Shown: positions 43,872-52,870 of the stretch, piece after piece | Layout: every line of letters starts with the position of its first letter | Position numbering within the stretch: position 1 is the first letter of the stretch | Assembly (NCBI GenBank): GCA_017694845.1 | Contig: JADIMI010000061.1 | Span: 1 to 64,000, forward strand | DNA from: Candidatus Cryptobacteroides intestinavium | Lineage (GTDB): Bacteria; Bacteroidota; Bacteroidia; Bacteroidales; UBA932 | DNA: 64,000 bases | Reading direction: 5' to 3' | Translations under genes and position numbers: made by a program | The notes under the pieces: model-generated | Seen by the model: the letters and a program-made list of their open reading frames with translations, nothing else | Told to the model about the DNA's origin: nothing | Databases searched by the model: none

Positions 43872-45154
43872 TCCATATGAGTCGGTATATAGTTGCCGTC
43901 CTCATCGACAAGCATCTCGTAAGGGGAGAGTCCCGGAAGCCCGTATCCGCTGTTGTCTGACTGGGTGTAGGTATAGGATCCGTTGAAATTGAAGTCCAGC
44001 CACTTGAAAAGGTGGGTCCTGTTGCGGAAGTTCACCATATACTTGTTGCTGTCGTTCCTCTTGTAATGCTGCCTGTCATTCTGATAGAGCAGGGACAGGG
44101 TAGTGGAGGACCTTTCCGTAGCAATGTTTATGGAGACATTCTCCTGATGGACGATAGGGTTCTGGAGAAGATATTTCCTGATCTGGTCGTGGTTGTTGTT
44201 CCCGCGCAGGGCATCTATCGCTGCGTTCATATCAGCCTCGGAAAGATGCCCGAGCCTGTGCTCGTTCAGAAGTCCGTATACTGTACTGAACCCTCCGCTG
44301 TAATCGGATTCCTGAGGGAACCAAATATTTGAATCCCAGCGGCCGTATCCGTACATTTCGTAGTCGATCACATCATTGACCGAAGCCTCTGAAAGTGTAT
44401 AGTCCAGGTCAAGCTTAGGCGATACCTTGAAGAAACCGGAATAGTCAACAGTGACTTTGGTTCCTGCCCCCCCTGACACTCCGTTCTTGGTAGTCACGAC
44501 AATGACACCGTTGGCCGACTTCGCACCCCAGATAGAGGCTGCCGCAGCATCCTTGAGGACAGTGATGCTTTCGACATCATTAGGGTTTATAGAATCGAAA
44601 CCTCCCTCTATGGCGAATCCATCCACTACGAGAAGAGGCTGGGTAGGTGTATCCGTGAGGCTGGAGCGTCCGCGGATCTCGAATATCGGATTACCGTACG
44701 CATCCTGAGTCCCGACAAGACCTGCAGCGGAACCGATGAGCCTGGTGGCAATGTTCCCTGCAGGCTTCTCGATCTGCGCCTTGTCAATGATATCGAACGA
44801 ACCTGTAGCCCTTTCCTTGGACAGGGTCTGATAACCGGTCACGACCACATCGTCAAGAAGATGGACTGCATCTTCCAGGACAACAGTGAAGTTAGACCGT
44901 ACTCCTACAGGGATTTCCACTGTCTCGTAGCCGAGACTCTGAACCACCAGTACATCGGATTCATCAGCTTCCAGCGTAAAATAGCCATCATTGCTGGTCA
45001 CCGCACCTGTACTGCCATCCTTGAGCATCACCGCCGCTCCTATGACGGGGTCGCCGGCTGAATCAGTCACCTTGCCGGAAACCCGTCTGTCCTGGGCCAA
45101 AGCAAGACTTGACGCTATGCAGAAAAGCATAGCAATCGACAATAATTTTCTCAT
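43868..45154 (-). CDS. SusC N-terminal fragment (signal, CTD-like and plug domains)
   Basis: 428 residues, the 5' part of the split susC. It stops after NYIPTHME, out of frame, in the middle of the barrel entry region. On its own it could not form a pore. Confidence 0.85.
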   Translation of the reverse strand: MRKLLSIAMLFCIASSLALAQDRRVSGKVTDSAGDPVIGAAVMLKDGSTGAVTSNDGYFTLEADESDVLVVQSLGYETVEIPVGVRSNFTVVLEDAVHLLDDVVVTGYQTLSKERATGSFDIIDKAQIEKPAGNIATRLIGSAAGLVGTQDAYGNPIFEIRGRSSLTDTPTQPLLVVDGFAIEGGFDSINPNDVESITVLKDAAAASIWGAKSANGVIVVTTKNGVSGGAGTKVTVDYSGFFKVSPKLDLDYTLSEASVNDVIDYEMYGYGRWDSNIWFPQESDYSGGFSTVYGLLNEHRLGHLSEADMNAAIDALRGNNNHDQIRKYLLQNPIVHQENVSINIATERSSTTLSLLYQNDRQHYKRNDSNKYMVNFRNRTHLFKWLDFNFNGSYTYTQSDNSGYGLPGLSPYEMLVDEDGNYIPTHME

Positions 45155-45158
45155 AACT

Positions 45159-45237
45159 ACTTGTTGTTATATAATATGTTCGTATATAAAAATCTTGCAT
45201 ATTTCATCACCTGCGGGGCATTTTGTCAACAACAAGT
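45159..45237. repeat. Inverted repeat upstream of susC
   Basis: ACTTGTTGTT (45159-45168) and AACAACAAGT (45228-45237) are a perfect 10-bp inverted pair 59 bp apart. The proximal arm lies four bases before the susC ATG. It could be an mRNA structure or an operator pair. No TAnnTTTG promoter is visible in this 230-bp gap. Confidence 0.5.
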
Positions 45238-45384
45238 GTCACAGAGCATCAATGACATAAAGACAGGGAAACGGCCGAACAGCTGAAAAATTTTAATTGC
45301 ATCGAAAGCAAATGTTATATTTTCAGATTATCCGAGTCGAAAAGATAAAAAACAAAAACGGGAAAAATAAGGCAGAAAGGGGGA

Positions 45385-46941
45385 CTAGCTGTCCAGCCTG
45401 TCCCCCTTGTCAGTGTAGAATTCATTCTGCAGGACCGTGAAGTCAGTCACTTCTACAAGCCTGATCTTGCACTTGTACCTGCTCTTCCATTTATGCAGGA
45501 TCGAGAAGATCCCCCTGCTGAGATAGGCCCCAAGAATAGGGTTTGTCTTCAGCACGAAAGATTTTATCCCTTTCTCTTTCACATAATAGCCGAGACGTCT
45601 CTCTATCGCTTCATCTATGACAACGCTTGACGATATCTTTCCTGTGCCGTGGCACACCGGACACACTTCAGTGGTGTTTATCTCGGTGGCCGGCCTGACC
45701 CTCTGACGGGTGATCTGCATCAGCCCGAACTTGGTCAGAGGCAGGACATTGTGCTTCGCCCTGTCGTTCTGCATCAGCTCCTGCATATGCCTGTACAGCA
45801 TATTCCGGTGCTCGTTGGACTCCATATCGATGAAATCCACTATCACGATTCCGCCCATATCCCTGAGCCTGAGCTGACGCGCTATCTCTTCCGCAGCATA
45901 GCAGTTGACATCATAGGTATTCTGTTCCTGCTCCTTGTTCTTGGAGCGCGTACCGCTGTTGACATCAATCACGTGCAATGCTTCAGTATGCTCGATCACA
46001 AGATATGCTCCCTGCCTGATAGGTACCACCTTCCCGAACGAACTCTTTATCTGCCTCGTGACCTCGAAATGGTCAAAGATAGGCTGCGAGTCCCTGTAAT
46101 GTTTCACGATCTTCTCCTGCTCGGGAGAAATGAGAGATATGTATCTGCGTATCTCCTCATAGACATTCTCATCATTTACATAAATATTGGAGAACGAGTC
46201 GTTGAGCAGATCCCGCAGGATCGTGGTGGTCTTGCTGTATTCGGTGAACAGCAGCTGCACAGACTTGGACCGTGCAAGTTTTGTCCAGGATTTCTCCCAT
46301 TTGTCCACAAGCGTCATTATCTCCGCATCAAGCACTGCCGCATTCTTGCCTTCGGCCGCAGTGCGTATGATCGCGCCGTAGTTTTTAGGGAGGATATTCC
46401 TGACAAGCGTTTCAAGCCTTCTCTTCTCTTCCTTTGAAGAGATCTTCTGAGAGACGCTCACCTTTTCCGCAAAAGGGAGCAGTACAATGTTGCGTCCTGC
46501 TAATGAAATTTCCGCAGTCAGTCTGGACCCTTTCGTGGAGATCGGCTCCTTGACTATCTGGACTATGATCATCTGTCCGGGAGAAAGGACGTTCTCTATC
46601 CTTCCCTCCTTCTCCAGAACCGGGCCTATCTTTATATGGGAATACATGCCCTTCAGGTCCGAATTCGGATTGCTTCTTCTGACAAACTCATCAAATGCCT
46701 TGAAATACAGGCCCAGGTCCAGATAATGTACAAAAGCTTCCTTTTCGTCTCCGATGTCCACGAAGGCCGCGTTCAGGGAAGGGAGGAGCTTCTTGACCTT
46801 TCCAAGGTATACGTCCCCCACAGCGAAATTATGTCCCTGACTTGACTCCTGGTTGAGCTCGATAAGACGATGGTTATCCATCAGAGCTATCGACACCCCG
46901 CCGGCATTGGCATCAACGATAAGATCTTTTACAGATTCCAT
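45385..46941 (-). CDS. rng: Ribonuclease E/G family protein
   Basis: 518 residues, RNase G size. It is an endoribonuclease for rRNA 5'-end maturation and mRNA decay. An N-terminal S1-type domain (GDVYLGKVKKLLPSLNAAFVDIGDEKEAFVHYLDL) is followed by the RNase H-like and DNase I-like catalytic parts (HVIDVNSGTRSK; GGIVIVDFIDMES with the metal-binding Asp). The zinc-link CPVCHGTG is near residue 430. No long RNase E scaffold tail is present. It is downstream of the small ribosomal-protein gene and a terminator. Confidence 0.95.
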   Translation of the reverse strand: MESVKDLIVDANAGGVSIALMDNHRLIELNQESSQGHNFAVGDVYLGKVKKLLPSLNAAFVDIGDEKEAFVHYLDLGLYFKAFDEFVRRSNPNSDLKGMYSHIKIGPVLEKEGRIENVLSPGQMIIVQIVKEPISTKGSRLTAEISLAGRNIVLLPFAEKVSVSQKISSKEEKRRLETLVRNILPKNYGAIIRTAAEGKNAAVLDAEIMTLVDKWEKSWTKLARSKSVQLLFTEYSKTTTILRDLLNDSFSNIYVNDENVYEEIRRYISLISPEQEKIVKHYRDSQPIFDHFEVTRQIKSSFGKVVPIRQGAYLVIEHTEALHVIDVNSGTRSKNKEQEQNTYDVNCYAAEEIARQLRLRDMGGIVIVDFIDMESNEHRNMLYRHMQELMQNDRAKHNVLPLTKFGLMQITRQRVRPATEINTTEVCPVCHGTGKISSSVVIDEAIERRLGYYVKEKGIKSFVLKTNPILGAYLSRGIFSILHKWKSRYKCKIRLVEVTDFTVLQNEFYTDKGDRLDS

Positions 46942-46967
46942 TCAGGAAATTTACATTATAAGACTTC

Positions 46968-47008
46968 AAAAAACAGAAAGGCTGACCTCCGGTCAGCCCT
47001 TCTCATTC
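46968..47008 (-). terminator. Terminator between the COX24-like gene and rng
   Basis: On the minus strand GGCTGACC-GGA-GGTCAGCC is a perfect 8-bp stem followed by TTTCTGTTTTTTG. Confidence 0.75.
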
Positions 47009-47039
47009 AGCAGACTGCTAAAATGGCAGACACGATGAA

Positions 47040-47132
47040 CTATTTCTTCTTCTTGTGTCTGTTCTTGCGCAAGCGTTTTTTACGCTTGTGCGTCGCCATC
47101 TTATGTCTCTTTCTTTTTTTACCGCTTGGCAT
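47040..47132 (-). CDS. 30-residue basic ribosomal protein (AURKAIP1/COX24, mS38-like)
   Basis: MPSGKKRKRHKMATHKRKKRLRKNRHKKKK, 30 residues, below the ORF-track limit. More than half of the residues are Lys or Arg. The PSGKKRKRHKxATHKRKKRLRxNRHKKK pattern is the small protein annotated in Bacteroidota as AURKAIP1/COX24-domain and related to mitochondrial mS38 and mycobacterial bS22. It probably binds rRNA in the small subunit. It lies 19 bp after the HU gene and is likely cotranscribed with it. Confidence 0.85.
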   Translation of the reverse strand: MPSGKKRKRHKMATHKRKKRLRKNRHKKKK

Positions 47133-47150
47133 AATTAAAGAGGTTTTAAA

Positions 47151-47426
47151 TTATTTTTTAACAACGTTCACAAATACTTTCGCCGGTTTAAAAGCAGGCA
47201 CATCGTGAGCGGGAATAGTCATAGTGGTGTTCTTCGTAATATTCCTTGCAGCCTTCTCTGCACGGTGCTTGATGATGAAGCTGCCGAATCCACGGAGATA
47301 TACAGGGTTACCCTTTGCAAGAGAATCCTTGACACTCTCCATAAATGCGTCAATGACTGTCTGGACAGTCAGCTTCTCGATGCTGGTCGCTTTAGCTACC
47401 TCGTTTACAATTTCTGCCTTTGTCAT
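47151..47426 (-). CDS. HU-family DNA-binding protein
   Basis: 91 residues from MTKAEIVNEVAKATSIEKLTVQTVIDAF; the ORF-track start 12 codons earlier lies in the leader. Features: helical dimer base, GNPVYLRGFGSFIIKHRAEKAARN and the DNA-clasping arm NITKNTTMTIPAHDVPAFKPAK. It compacts and bends DNA as a homodimer. It is the first gene of a small unit with the COX24-like gene. Confidence 0.95.
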   Translation of the reverse strand: MTKAEIVNEVAKATSIEKLTVQTVIDAFMESVKDSLAKGNPVYLRGFGSFIIKHRAEKAARNITKNTTMTIPAHDVPAFKPAKVFVNVVKK

Positions 47427-47472
47427 AGTTATAAACTTTTTAACAAAAATATTTAAATCCAATACAACCGTG

Positions 47473-47502
47473 CAAAGATAGACATCTTTTTTTGAGATAC
47501 AA
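47473..47502 (-). promoter_or_regulatory. Promoter of the HU gene
   Basis: On the minus strand TTG, 19 nt, TATCTTTG. The RNA start is about 40 nt before the HU ATG. Confidence 0.8.
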
Positions 47503-47626
47503 TATTTTTCAGGTGTTTTTTCGGCAGATCAGCTTATTCAGAATGGCTCCGGAGGCTTTCTGCAGCCATATTCAGATATGGCACAGAGATTGACTGATAT
47601 GTCTGGCCCGCATTGCGACAGGGTGT

Positions 47627-47645
47627 TTCTGCCAAATTGGCAGAA
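47627..47645. promoter_or_regulatory. 19-bp palindrome upstream of lon
   Basis: TTCTGCCAA-A-TTGGCAGAA has perfect 9-bp arms and lies 60 bp before the lon start codon. Its size suits a dimeric regulator. A role in heat-shock control is inferred only from its position in front of lon. No TAnnTTTG promoter is seen here. Confidence 0.55.
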
Positions 47646-47694
47646 GTGCCGGTATGATATGGTGCGGACACCTATATATAATATAAGGTATAAA

Positions 47695-47699
47695 AGGAG
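47695..47699 (+). promoter_or_regulatory. Shine-Dalgarno site of lon
   Basis: AGGAG, five bases before the lon ATG. Most genes in this window have no such site, so lon may have stronger or differently controlled translation. Confidence 0.6.
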
Positions 47700-47704
47700 T
47701 ATTT

Positions 47705-50134
47705 ATGAAGGATATCAAAGAAATATTGTCTCCGATGGGAGCGGAAGTGAGCATCATTCCTGTGATGCAGGGCGATGGCACGATGAAGGTGAACGAGGCG
47801 GAGCTGCCGGATTCCCTCCCTATCCTGGCCCTGAGGAACGCAGTGCTCTTCCCCGGCACGGTCTATCCGATCACTATAGGAAGAGACAAGTCCATCAGGC
47901 TGATACAGGATGCGGAGAAGAACAATGCATACATAGGAGCTGTACCTCAGCTGGATGTGACAGTGGAAGACCCGAAGAAAGAGGATCTTTATAATTACGG
48001 CACGGTGGCGAAGATCATCAAGACGCTCGAAATGCCGGATGGGACACTTACGGCCATCCTGCAGGGATTCTCGCGGTTCGAGGTGGAGAGCATCGAAGAA
48101 TACGAGCCGTATATGCTCGGAAGGGTCCGCTACCTCCACGACATAGTCCCGGAAGAGAACGACAACAATATCAGGATGATAATAGAGTCGCTCAAGGAGA
48201 AGGCGACCTCCATCCTGAAATTCTCGTCATTCGCTCCGAAAGAGGCGGCGATGGCCCTCAAGTCCATCGATAACTTCGAGTTTCTGGTCAATTTCATCGC
48301 CACCACCATCGAAGTAGACAACTTCTTCGAGAAGGTCCAGCTTCTGCAGTATGCCGAGATCAGCACCAGGGCGATGAAACTGCTTGCAGTGCTCGACACC
48401 CAGATCGAGCTGCTCAAGATCAAGCAGGACATCAACCAGAAAGTCAAGAGCGAGATCGACCAGCAGCAGAGGGAATACTACCTCAACAATCAGCTGAGGA
48501 CCATCCAGGAGGAACTCGGGATGGACGATGCAGAAGACTTCGACAGATTCCGCAAGAAAGCGGAGGAGAAGATCTGGCCCGCTGAAGTCCAGGAGATATT
48601 CGAGAAGGAGATGGCCAAGCTGGAAAGGTACAACCCGAGCTCTCCGGAATACAGCATCCAGTACAACTATATCCAGTTTATGCTCGACCTGCCGTGGGGA
48701 GAGATGTCCACGGACAATCTGGACCTGAAGAATGCACAGAAAGTGCTGGACGAGGATCATTACGGGCTGGACACAGTGAAAGACAGGATAATAGAATATC
48801 TTGCCGTACTGAAGCTGAAAGGTGACATGAAGTCCCCTATCCTCTGCCTCTACGGGCCTCCGGGCGTCGGAAAGACCAGCCTGGGCAAGTCGATAGCAAG
48901 GGCTCTCGGCAGGAAATACATAAGGATAGCCCTCGGCGGAGTCCACGATGAGAGCGAGATCAGAGGACACCGCAAGACTTATGTCGGAGCGCTTCCGGGA
49001 AGGATCCTCAACGGCATCCTCAGGGCGGGCACATCCAATCCTGTGATTGTCCTGGATGAGGTGGACAAGCTCAGCAGCGACTTCAAGGGAGATCCGTCAT
49101 CCGCCCTGCTCGAGGCGCTTGACCCGGAGCAGAACACCACGTTCCACGACAACTACCTCGACATCGACTATGACCTGTCGAACGTGCTGTTCATTACAAC
49201 TGCCAACGACATATCCACGATCCAGCCGGCACTGAGGGACAGGATGGAGATGATACAGGTATCGGGATACCTTGCAGAAGAGAAATACGAGATAGCCAGG
49301 CATTACCTCCTTCCGAAACAGATCAAGGAGCACGGTCTGGAGAAGAACCAGCTGAAGATAGACAAGAAGGCGATAATGGCCATTATCGAGCAGTATACCC
49401 GTGAGTCAGGTGTCAGAGGGCTCGAGAAGCAGATCGCCAAACTGGCGAGGGTGACCGCCAAGAAGATCGCCCTGGAAGAGACTCTTCCGGCCGGCATCAA
49501 GGCATCCGACCTGAAGGAATACCTCGGGCTTCCGGTCAGCTTCCATGACAGGCAGGCAGGGAACGAGGGTCCGGGTGTTGTCACGGGGCTCGCGTGGACA
49601 GCCGTAGGCGGAGAGATACTCTTCATAGAGAGCTCCGTCAGTGACGGCAAGGGAGTCCTCAGCATGACCGGCAACCTGGGCGATGTAATGAAGGAATCAG
49701 CACAGATAGCATATCAGTACATCAAGGCTCATCCGCAGATGGCCGGGCTGACTTCAGAAGAATTCGCCAGGAAGGACCTCCACGTACACGTGCCGGAAGG
49801 AGCCGTCCCGAAGGACGGTCCATCAGCCGGCATCACTATGGTATGCTCGATGGTATCTGCGTTGAGAGGGAAGAAGATACGCAGCGGAGTGGCCATGACC
49901 GGAGAGATGACCCTCAGGGGCAGGGTGCTCCCCGTAGGAGGCATCAAGGAGAAGATACTGGCTGCCAAAAGGGCAGGAGTGAATACCATTGTCATCTCGG
50001 AAGACAACAGGAAAGATGTGGAAGACATCAAGGAAATCTACACAAAAGGCCTGGAGTTTGTATATGTCCGAACCATCGATGATGTGATCTCGTTCGTATT
50101 CAGTGACGGGACATCCTTAAACAAGGAAAAATGA
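47705..50134 (+). CDS. lon: ATP-dependent protease Lon
   Basis: 809 residues, family length. It degrades misfolded and regulatory proteins in the cytoplasm as a hexamer. LON N-domain (PILALRNAVLFPGTVYPITIGRDKSI) and coiled linker (QQQREYYLNNQLRTIQEELG). AAA+ domain with Walker A GPPGVGKTSLGKS near residue 384 and Walker B VIVLDEVDKL. Serine-lysine protease domain with the catalytic Ser in PKDGPSAGITM (residue 707) and Lys in KEKILAAKRAG. The stop overlaps the start of the TolC-like gene (ATGA), so lon and the efflux operon are probably translated together. Confidence 0.97.
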   Translation: MKDIKEILSPMGAEVSIIPVMQGDGTMKVNEAELPDSLPILALRNAVLFPGTVYPITIGRDKSIRLIQDAEKNNAYIGAVPQLDVTVEDPKKEDLYNYGTVAKIIKTLEMPDGTLTAILQGFSRFEVESIEEYEPYMLGRVRYLHDIVPEENDNNIRMIIESLKEKATSILKFSSFAPKEAAMALKSIDNFEFLVNFIATTIEVDNFFEKVQLLQYAEISTRAMKLLAVLDTQIELLKIKQDINQKVKSEIDQQQREYYLNNQLRTIQEELGMDDAEDFDRFRKKAEEKIWPAEVQEIFEKEMAKLERYNPSSPEYSIQYNYIQFMLDLPWGEMSTDNLDLKNAQKVLDEDHYGLDTVKDRIIEYLAVLKLKGDMKSPILCLYGPPGVGKTSLGKSIARALGRKYIRIALGGVHDESEIRGHRKTYVGALPGRILNGILRAGTSNPVIVLDEVDKLSSDFKGDPSSALLEALDPEQNTTFHDNYLDIDYDLSNVLFITTANDISTIQPALRDRMEMIQVSGYLAEEKYEIARHYLLPKQIKEHGLEKNQLKIDKKAIMAIIEQYTRESGVRGLEKQIAKLARVTAKKIALEETLPAGIKASDLKEYLGLPVSFHDRQAGNEGPGVVTGLAWTAVGGEILFIESSVSDGKGVLSMTGNLGDVMKESAQIAYQYIKAHPQMAGLTSEEFARKDLHVHVPEGAVPKDGPSAGITMVCSMVSALRGKKIRSGVAMTGEMTLRGRVLPVGGIKEKILAAKRAGVNTIVISEDNRKDVEDIKEIYTKGLEFVYVRTIDDVISFVFSDGTSLNKEK

Positions 50135-51591
50135 AAAGTTCAGCAGTGATATTTCTCTGTACATTGACCGTGTGCCTCTGCACACAGCCGGCAGAGGCAT
50201 CGGCACAATTCATCAGGGACACCTCGGATATGCATTTCAACGGAAACGTGTCCGCTGCAGCGAATGCAGCGGACACATTTCCCGTATACGGGGAGTCTTC
50301 CGGAGCTGACAGCACGGGGGTATGGACCCTCCGCAAATGTCTTGAATATGCCCTTGAAGAAAACATCAGTCTCCAGAAGAGCCGCATAGCCGCAGAGAAC
50401 GCCAGGGTGGACATAAAGACAGCGAAAGGGGCCCTGTTCCCGAGCCTTTCATTCGCCACGAGCCAGAGCGTGATCAACCGCCCGTACCAGGAAAACAGCA
50501 CGACTGTCAGCGGGACGGAGATCCTGCAGTCTAATTCGAATACCAGCTATAGCGGAAATTACGGACTCAACGCGCAGTGGACCGTATATAACGGAGGCCG
50601 GAACCGCAAGACCGTCAAACAGGAAGAGCTGAACACCAGGATAGCGGAACTGGATGTGAACTCGACCGCCAACAGCATCCTCGAAAGCATCGCCCAGGTG
50701 TACATACAGATACTCTATGCAGACGAGTCCGTGGAAGTCAACCGCAACACTCTCGAGGTCAGCAAGGCGCAGCTTGAAAGAGGCAGGGAGCTGCTCGCCT
50801 CGGGAAGCATATCGAAGGCAGACTTCGCCCAGCTCGAGGCGCAGGTAAGCAACGACAGATACCAGCTTGTGACGGCACAGACGACATTGAGCGACTACAA
50901 GCTGCAGCTGAAGCAGCTGCTTGAACTGGAAGGAAGCGAGGAAATGTCACTGCTCCTGCCTGAAATAGACGAGAACGACATCCTCTCCCCTCTTCCCGAC
51001 AAGGAGACGGTGTACCAGGCTGCTCTCGGAATCCGCCCGGAAATCCAGGCCGGAGAACTGAATGTAGAGGCATCGGAACTCGGCATCCGGATTGCGAAAT
51101 CGGGATACATTCCATCCCTTTCCGTAAGCGCAGGAATAGGGACAAGCCATACGAGCGGGACGGATTTCACTTTCACCGAGCAGATCCGCGACGGATGGAA
51201 CAACTCCATCGGGATCACACTGAACGTGCCGATTCTCAGCAACAGGCAGACCAGAAGCGCGGTGGAAAAGGCAAGGCTCCAGCTGCAGACCTCCGAGCTT
51301 GACCTTAAGGAGAGCCGCAAGGAGCTTTACAAGACCATCGAGAGTCTGTGGCTGAATGCGTGGAGTTCCCAGCTTCAGTATACGGCTGCCACAGAACGGC
51401 TCCGGAGCACACAGGCCAGCTATGACCTGGTAAGCGAGCAGTTCAATTTCGGAATGAAGAACACCGTCGAACTGCTCACCGAAAAGAACAATCTGCTGAG
51501 CGCGGAACAGGAGGTGCTCCAGGCCAAATATATGGCGGTGCTCAACCTCCAGCTGCTCAAGTTCTATTCAGGGGAGGAAATTATGCTATAG
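50131..51591 (+). CDS. TolC-family outer-membrane efflux protein
   Basis: 486 residues with a signal peptide (MKSSAVIFLCTLTVCLCTQPAEASAQ). Two OEP repeats with long coiled coils: LRKCLEYALEENISLQKSRIAAENARVDIKTAKGALFPSLSF, and VEASELGIRIAKSGYIPSLSVSAGIG. It forms the trimeric outer-membrane duct of a tripartite pump. The ATG lies inside the lon stop (4-bp overlap). The next three genes supply the adaptor, ATPase and permease. Confidence 0.94.
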   Translation: MKSSAVIFLCTLTVCLCTQPAEASAQFIRDTSDMHFNGNVSAAANAADTFPVYGESSGADSTGVWTLRKCLEYALEENISLQKSRIAAENARVDIKTAKGALFPSLSFATSQSVINRPYQENSTTVSGTEILQSNSNTSYSGNYGLNAQWTVYNGGRNRKTVKQEELNTRIAELDVNSTANSILESIAQVYIQILYADESVEVNRNTLEVSKAQLERGRELLASGSISKADFAQLEAQVSNDRYQLVTAQTTLSDYKLQLKQLLELEGSEEMSLLLPEIDENDILSPLPDKETVYQAALGIRPEIQAGELNVEASELGIRIAKSGYIPSLSVSAGIGTSHTSGTDFTFTEQIRDGWNNSIGITLNVPILSNRQTRSAVEKARLQLQTSELDLKESRKELYKTIESLWLNAWSSQLQYTAATERLRSTQASYDLVSEQFNFGMKNTVELLTEKNNLLSAEQEVLQAKYMAVLNLQLLKFYSGEEIML

Positions 51592-51634
51592 CGACTGACA
51601 CGATCACGGTACAATCATTTAAGACAAGCAGACA

Positions 51635-52825
51635 ATGAAAACAGGAATCAGAAGGGCGATAATCTGGACAGCGGCTGTCATCATCATAGCTGCAGCCGTC
51701 ATTCTGGCTGCAGGAAAGCGCAAGGCGCTGCAGCAGGTCACATACGACACCGTACCTGTAGAAAAAGGGGATGTGGCATATTTCGTCACAGCCACAGGCA
51801 CAATAGAACCCGTCACAGAAGTGGAAGTGGGCACCCAGGTATCCGGAATCATCGCGAAACTCTATGCCGACTATAATTCCACGGTCAAGGAAGGGCAGAT
51901 AATCGCTGAAATGGACAAGGTCACTCTCGAAAGCGACCTCGCCTCCGCCAGAGCCACATACGATGGCAACAAGGCGGAATATGTCTACCAGGAGAAGAAC
52001 TATCAGCGCAGCAAGGGACTGCATGACAAGAACCTGATAAGCGACACCGAATACGAACAGGCGGAATACAACTACGCCATGGCTAGAAGCGCCTTCGAGA
52101 ACAGCGAGGCAGCACTTGCCAAGGCTGAAAGGAATCTGTCTTACGCCACCATCGCATCTCCGATAGATGGCATCGTGATAGACAGGGCTGTCGAGGAAGG
52201 CCAGACCGTGGCGGCAGGGTTCGAGACCCCTACCCTGTTCACCATCGCGGCTGACCTTACCAAGATGCAGGTAGTGGCAGATGTGGATGAAGCAGACATC
52301 GGAGGAGTGAAAGAAGGCCAGAGAGTAAGTTTCACGGTGGATGCATATCCTGACGATGTATTCGAGGGCCGTGTCATACAGATCAGGCTCGGCAGTTCTT
52401 CATCAGGCAGCTCCGTGACAGGCACCACAACGGAAAGCGTCGTCACCTATGAAGTGGTCATAGCGGCGGACAACCCCGACCTCAAGCTTCTGCCGCGGCT
52501 GACAGCCAATCTCTCCATCTACACAAGGGAGGCCCATGACGTGCTGTACGTACCATCCAGGGCGCTGAGGTTCGACCCTCGGGCAATGGCCGGAAAGAAC
52601 GACAGGATCAATGACTGCGAAGGGGCTGCCAAGGTGTGGACAAAAGAGGGCAGCGTATTCACCGCCCACCCTGTAACCACAGGCATAAGCGATGGCATCA
52701 GCACCGAGATCACAGGCGGCATAGACGAAGGTATGGAAATCATCGCCGGAGCAAGTTTCGCAGGCCTGGAGTCCCTGGCAAAGAAGAGCGGCAGTCCGTT
52801 CATGCCGGGACCGCCGAAAAGATAG
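51635..52825 (+). CDS. MacA-type periplasmic adaptor (HlyD family)
   Basis: 396 residues. One N-terminal membrane anchor (AIIWTAAVIIIAAAVILA). The lipoyl half-motifs (GTIEPVTEVEVGTQVSGIIAKLYADYNSTVKEGQIIAEMD and NLSYATIASPIDGIVIDRAVEEGQTVA) flank a coiled-coil hairpin. Beta-barrel and membrane-proximal domains follow. It joins the MacB-like permease to the TolC-like duct. Confidence 0.94.
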   Translation: MKTGIRRAIIWTAAVIIIAAAVILAAGKRKALQQVTYDTVPVEKGDVAYFVTATGTIEPVTEVEVGTQVSGIIAKLYADYNSTVKEGQIIAEMDKVTLESDLASARATYDGNKAEYVYQEKNYQRSKGLHDKNLISDTEYEQAEYNYAMARSAFENSEAALAKAERNLSYATIASPIDGIVIDRAVEEGQTVAAGFETPTLFTIAADLTKMQVVADVDEADIGGVKEGQRVSFTVDAYPDDVFEGRVIQIRLGSSSSGSSVTGTTTESVVTYEVVIAADNPDLKLLPRLTANLSIYTREAHDVLYVPSRALRFDPRAMAGKNDRINDCEGAAKVWTKEGSVFTAHPVTTGISDGISTEITGGIDEGMEIIAGASFAGLESLAKKSGSPFMPGPPKR

Positions 52826-52870
52826 CAGGCGCCGGCACGGAGGTATGGCAGCCACAGACAGACGACCGAA

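Larger units (their letters stand above)
41922..45154 (-). pseudogene. SusC/RagA-type TonB-dependent transporter, split by a frameshift
   Basis: Two ORFs together make one SusC protein of about 1075 residues. Piece 1 (43868-45154) has signal peptide MRKLLSIAMLFCIASSLALAQ, a carboxypeptidase-like domain (VSGKVTDSAGDPVIGAAVMLKDGS) and the plug (VVVTGYQTLSKERATGSF...LVVDGFAIEGGFDSINPNDVESITVLKDAAAASIWGAKSANGVIVVTTK). Piece 2 (41922-43871) has the barrel, ending AAYTIGLKFKF. At the junction, removing two bases from TATATA (43886-43891) restores GNYTDSYGVSLYYVD, the expected SusC wording. Cause: mutation, phase variation or a sequencing error. susD follows. Confidence 0.88.

Noticed and set aside
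47605-47620. Sigma-54-like promoter before lon (TGGCCCGCATTGCG)
   Set aside because: The GG and GC elements are 8 nt apart instead of 10, so it does not fit.
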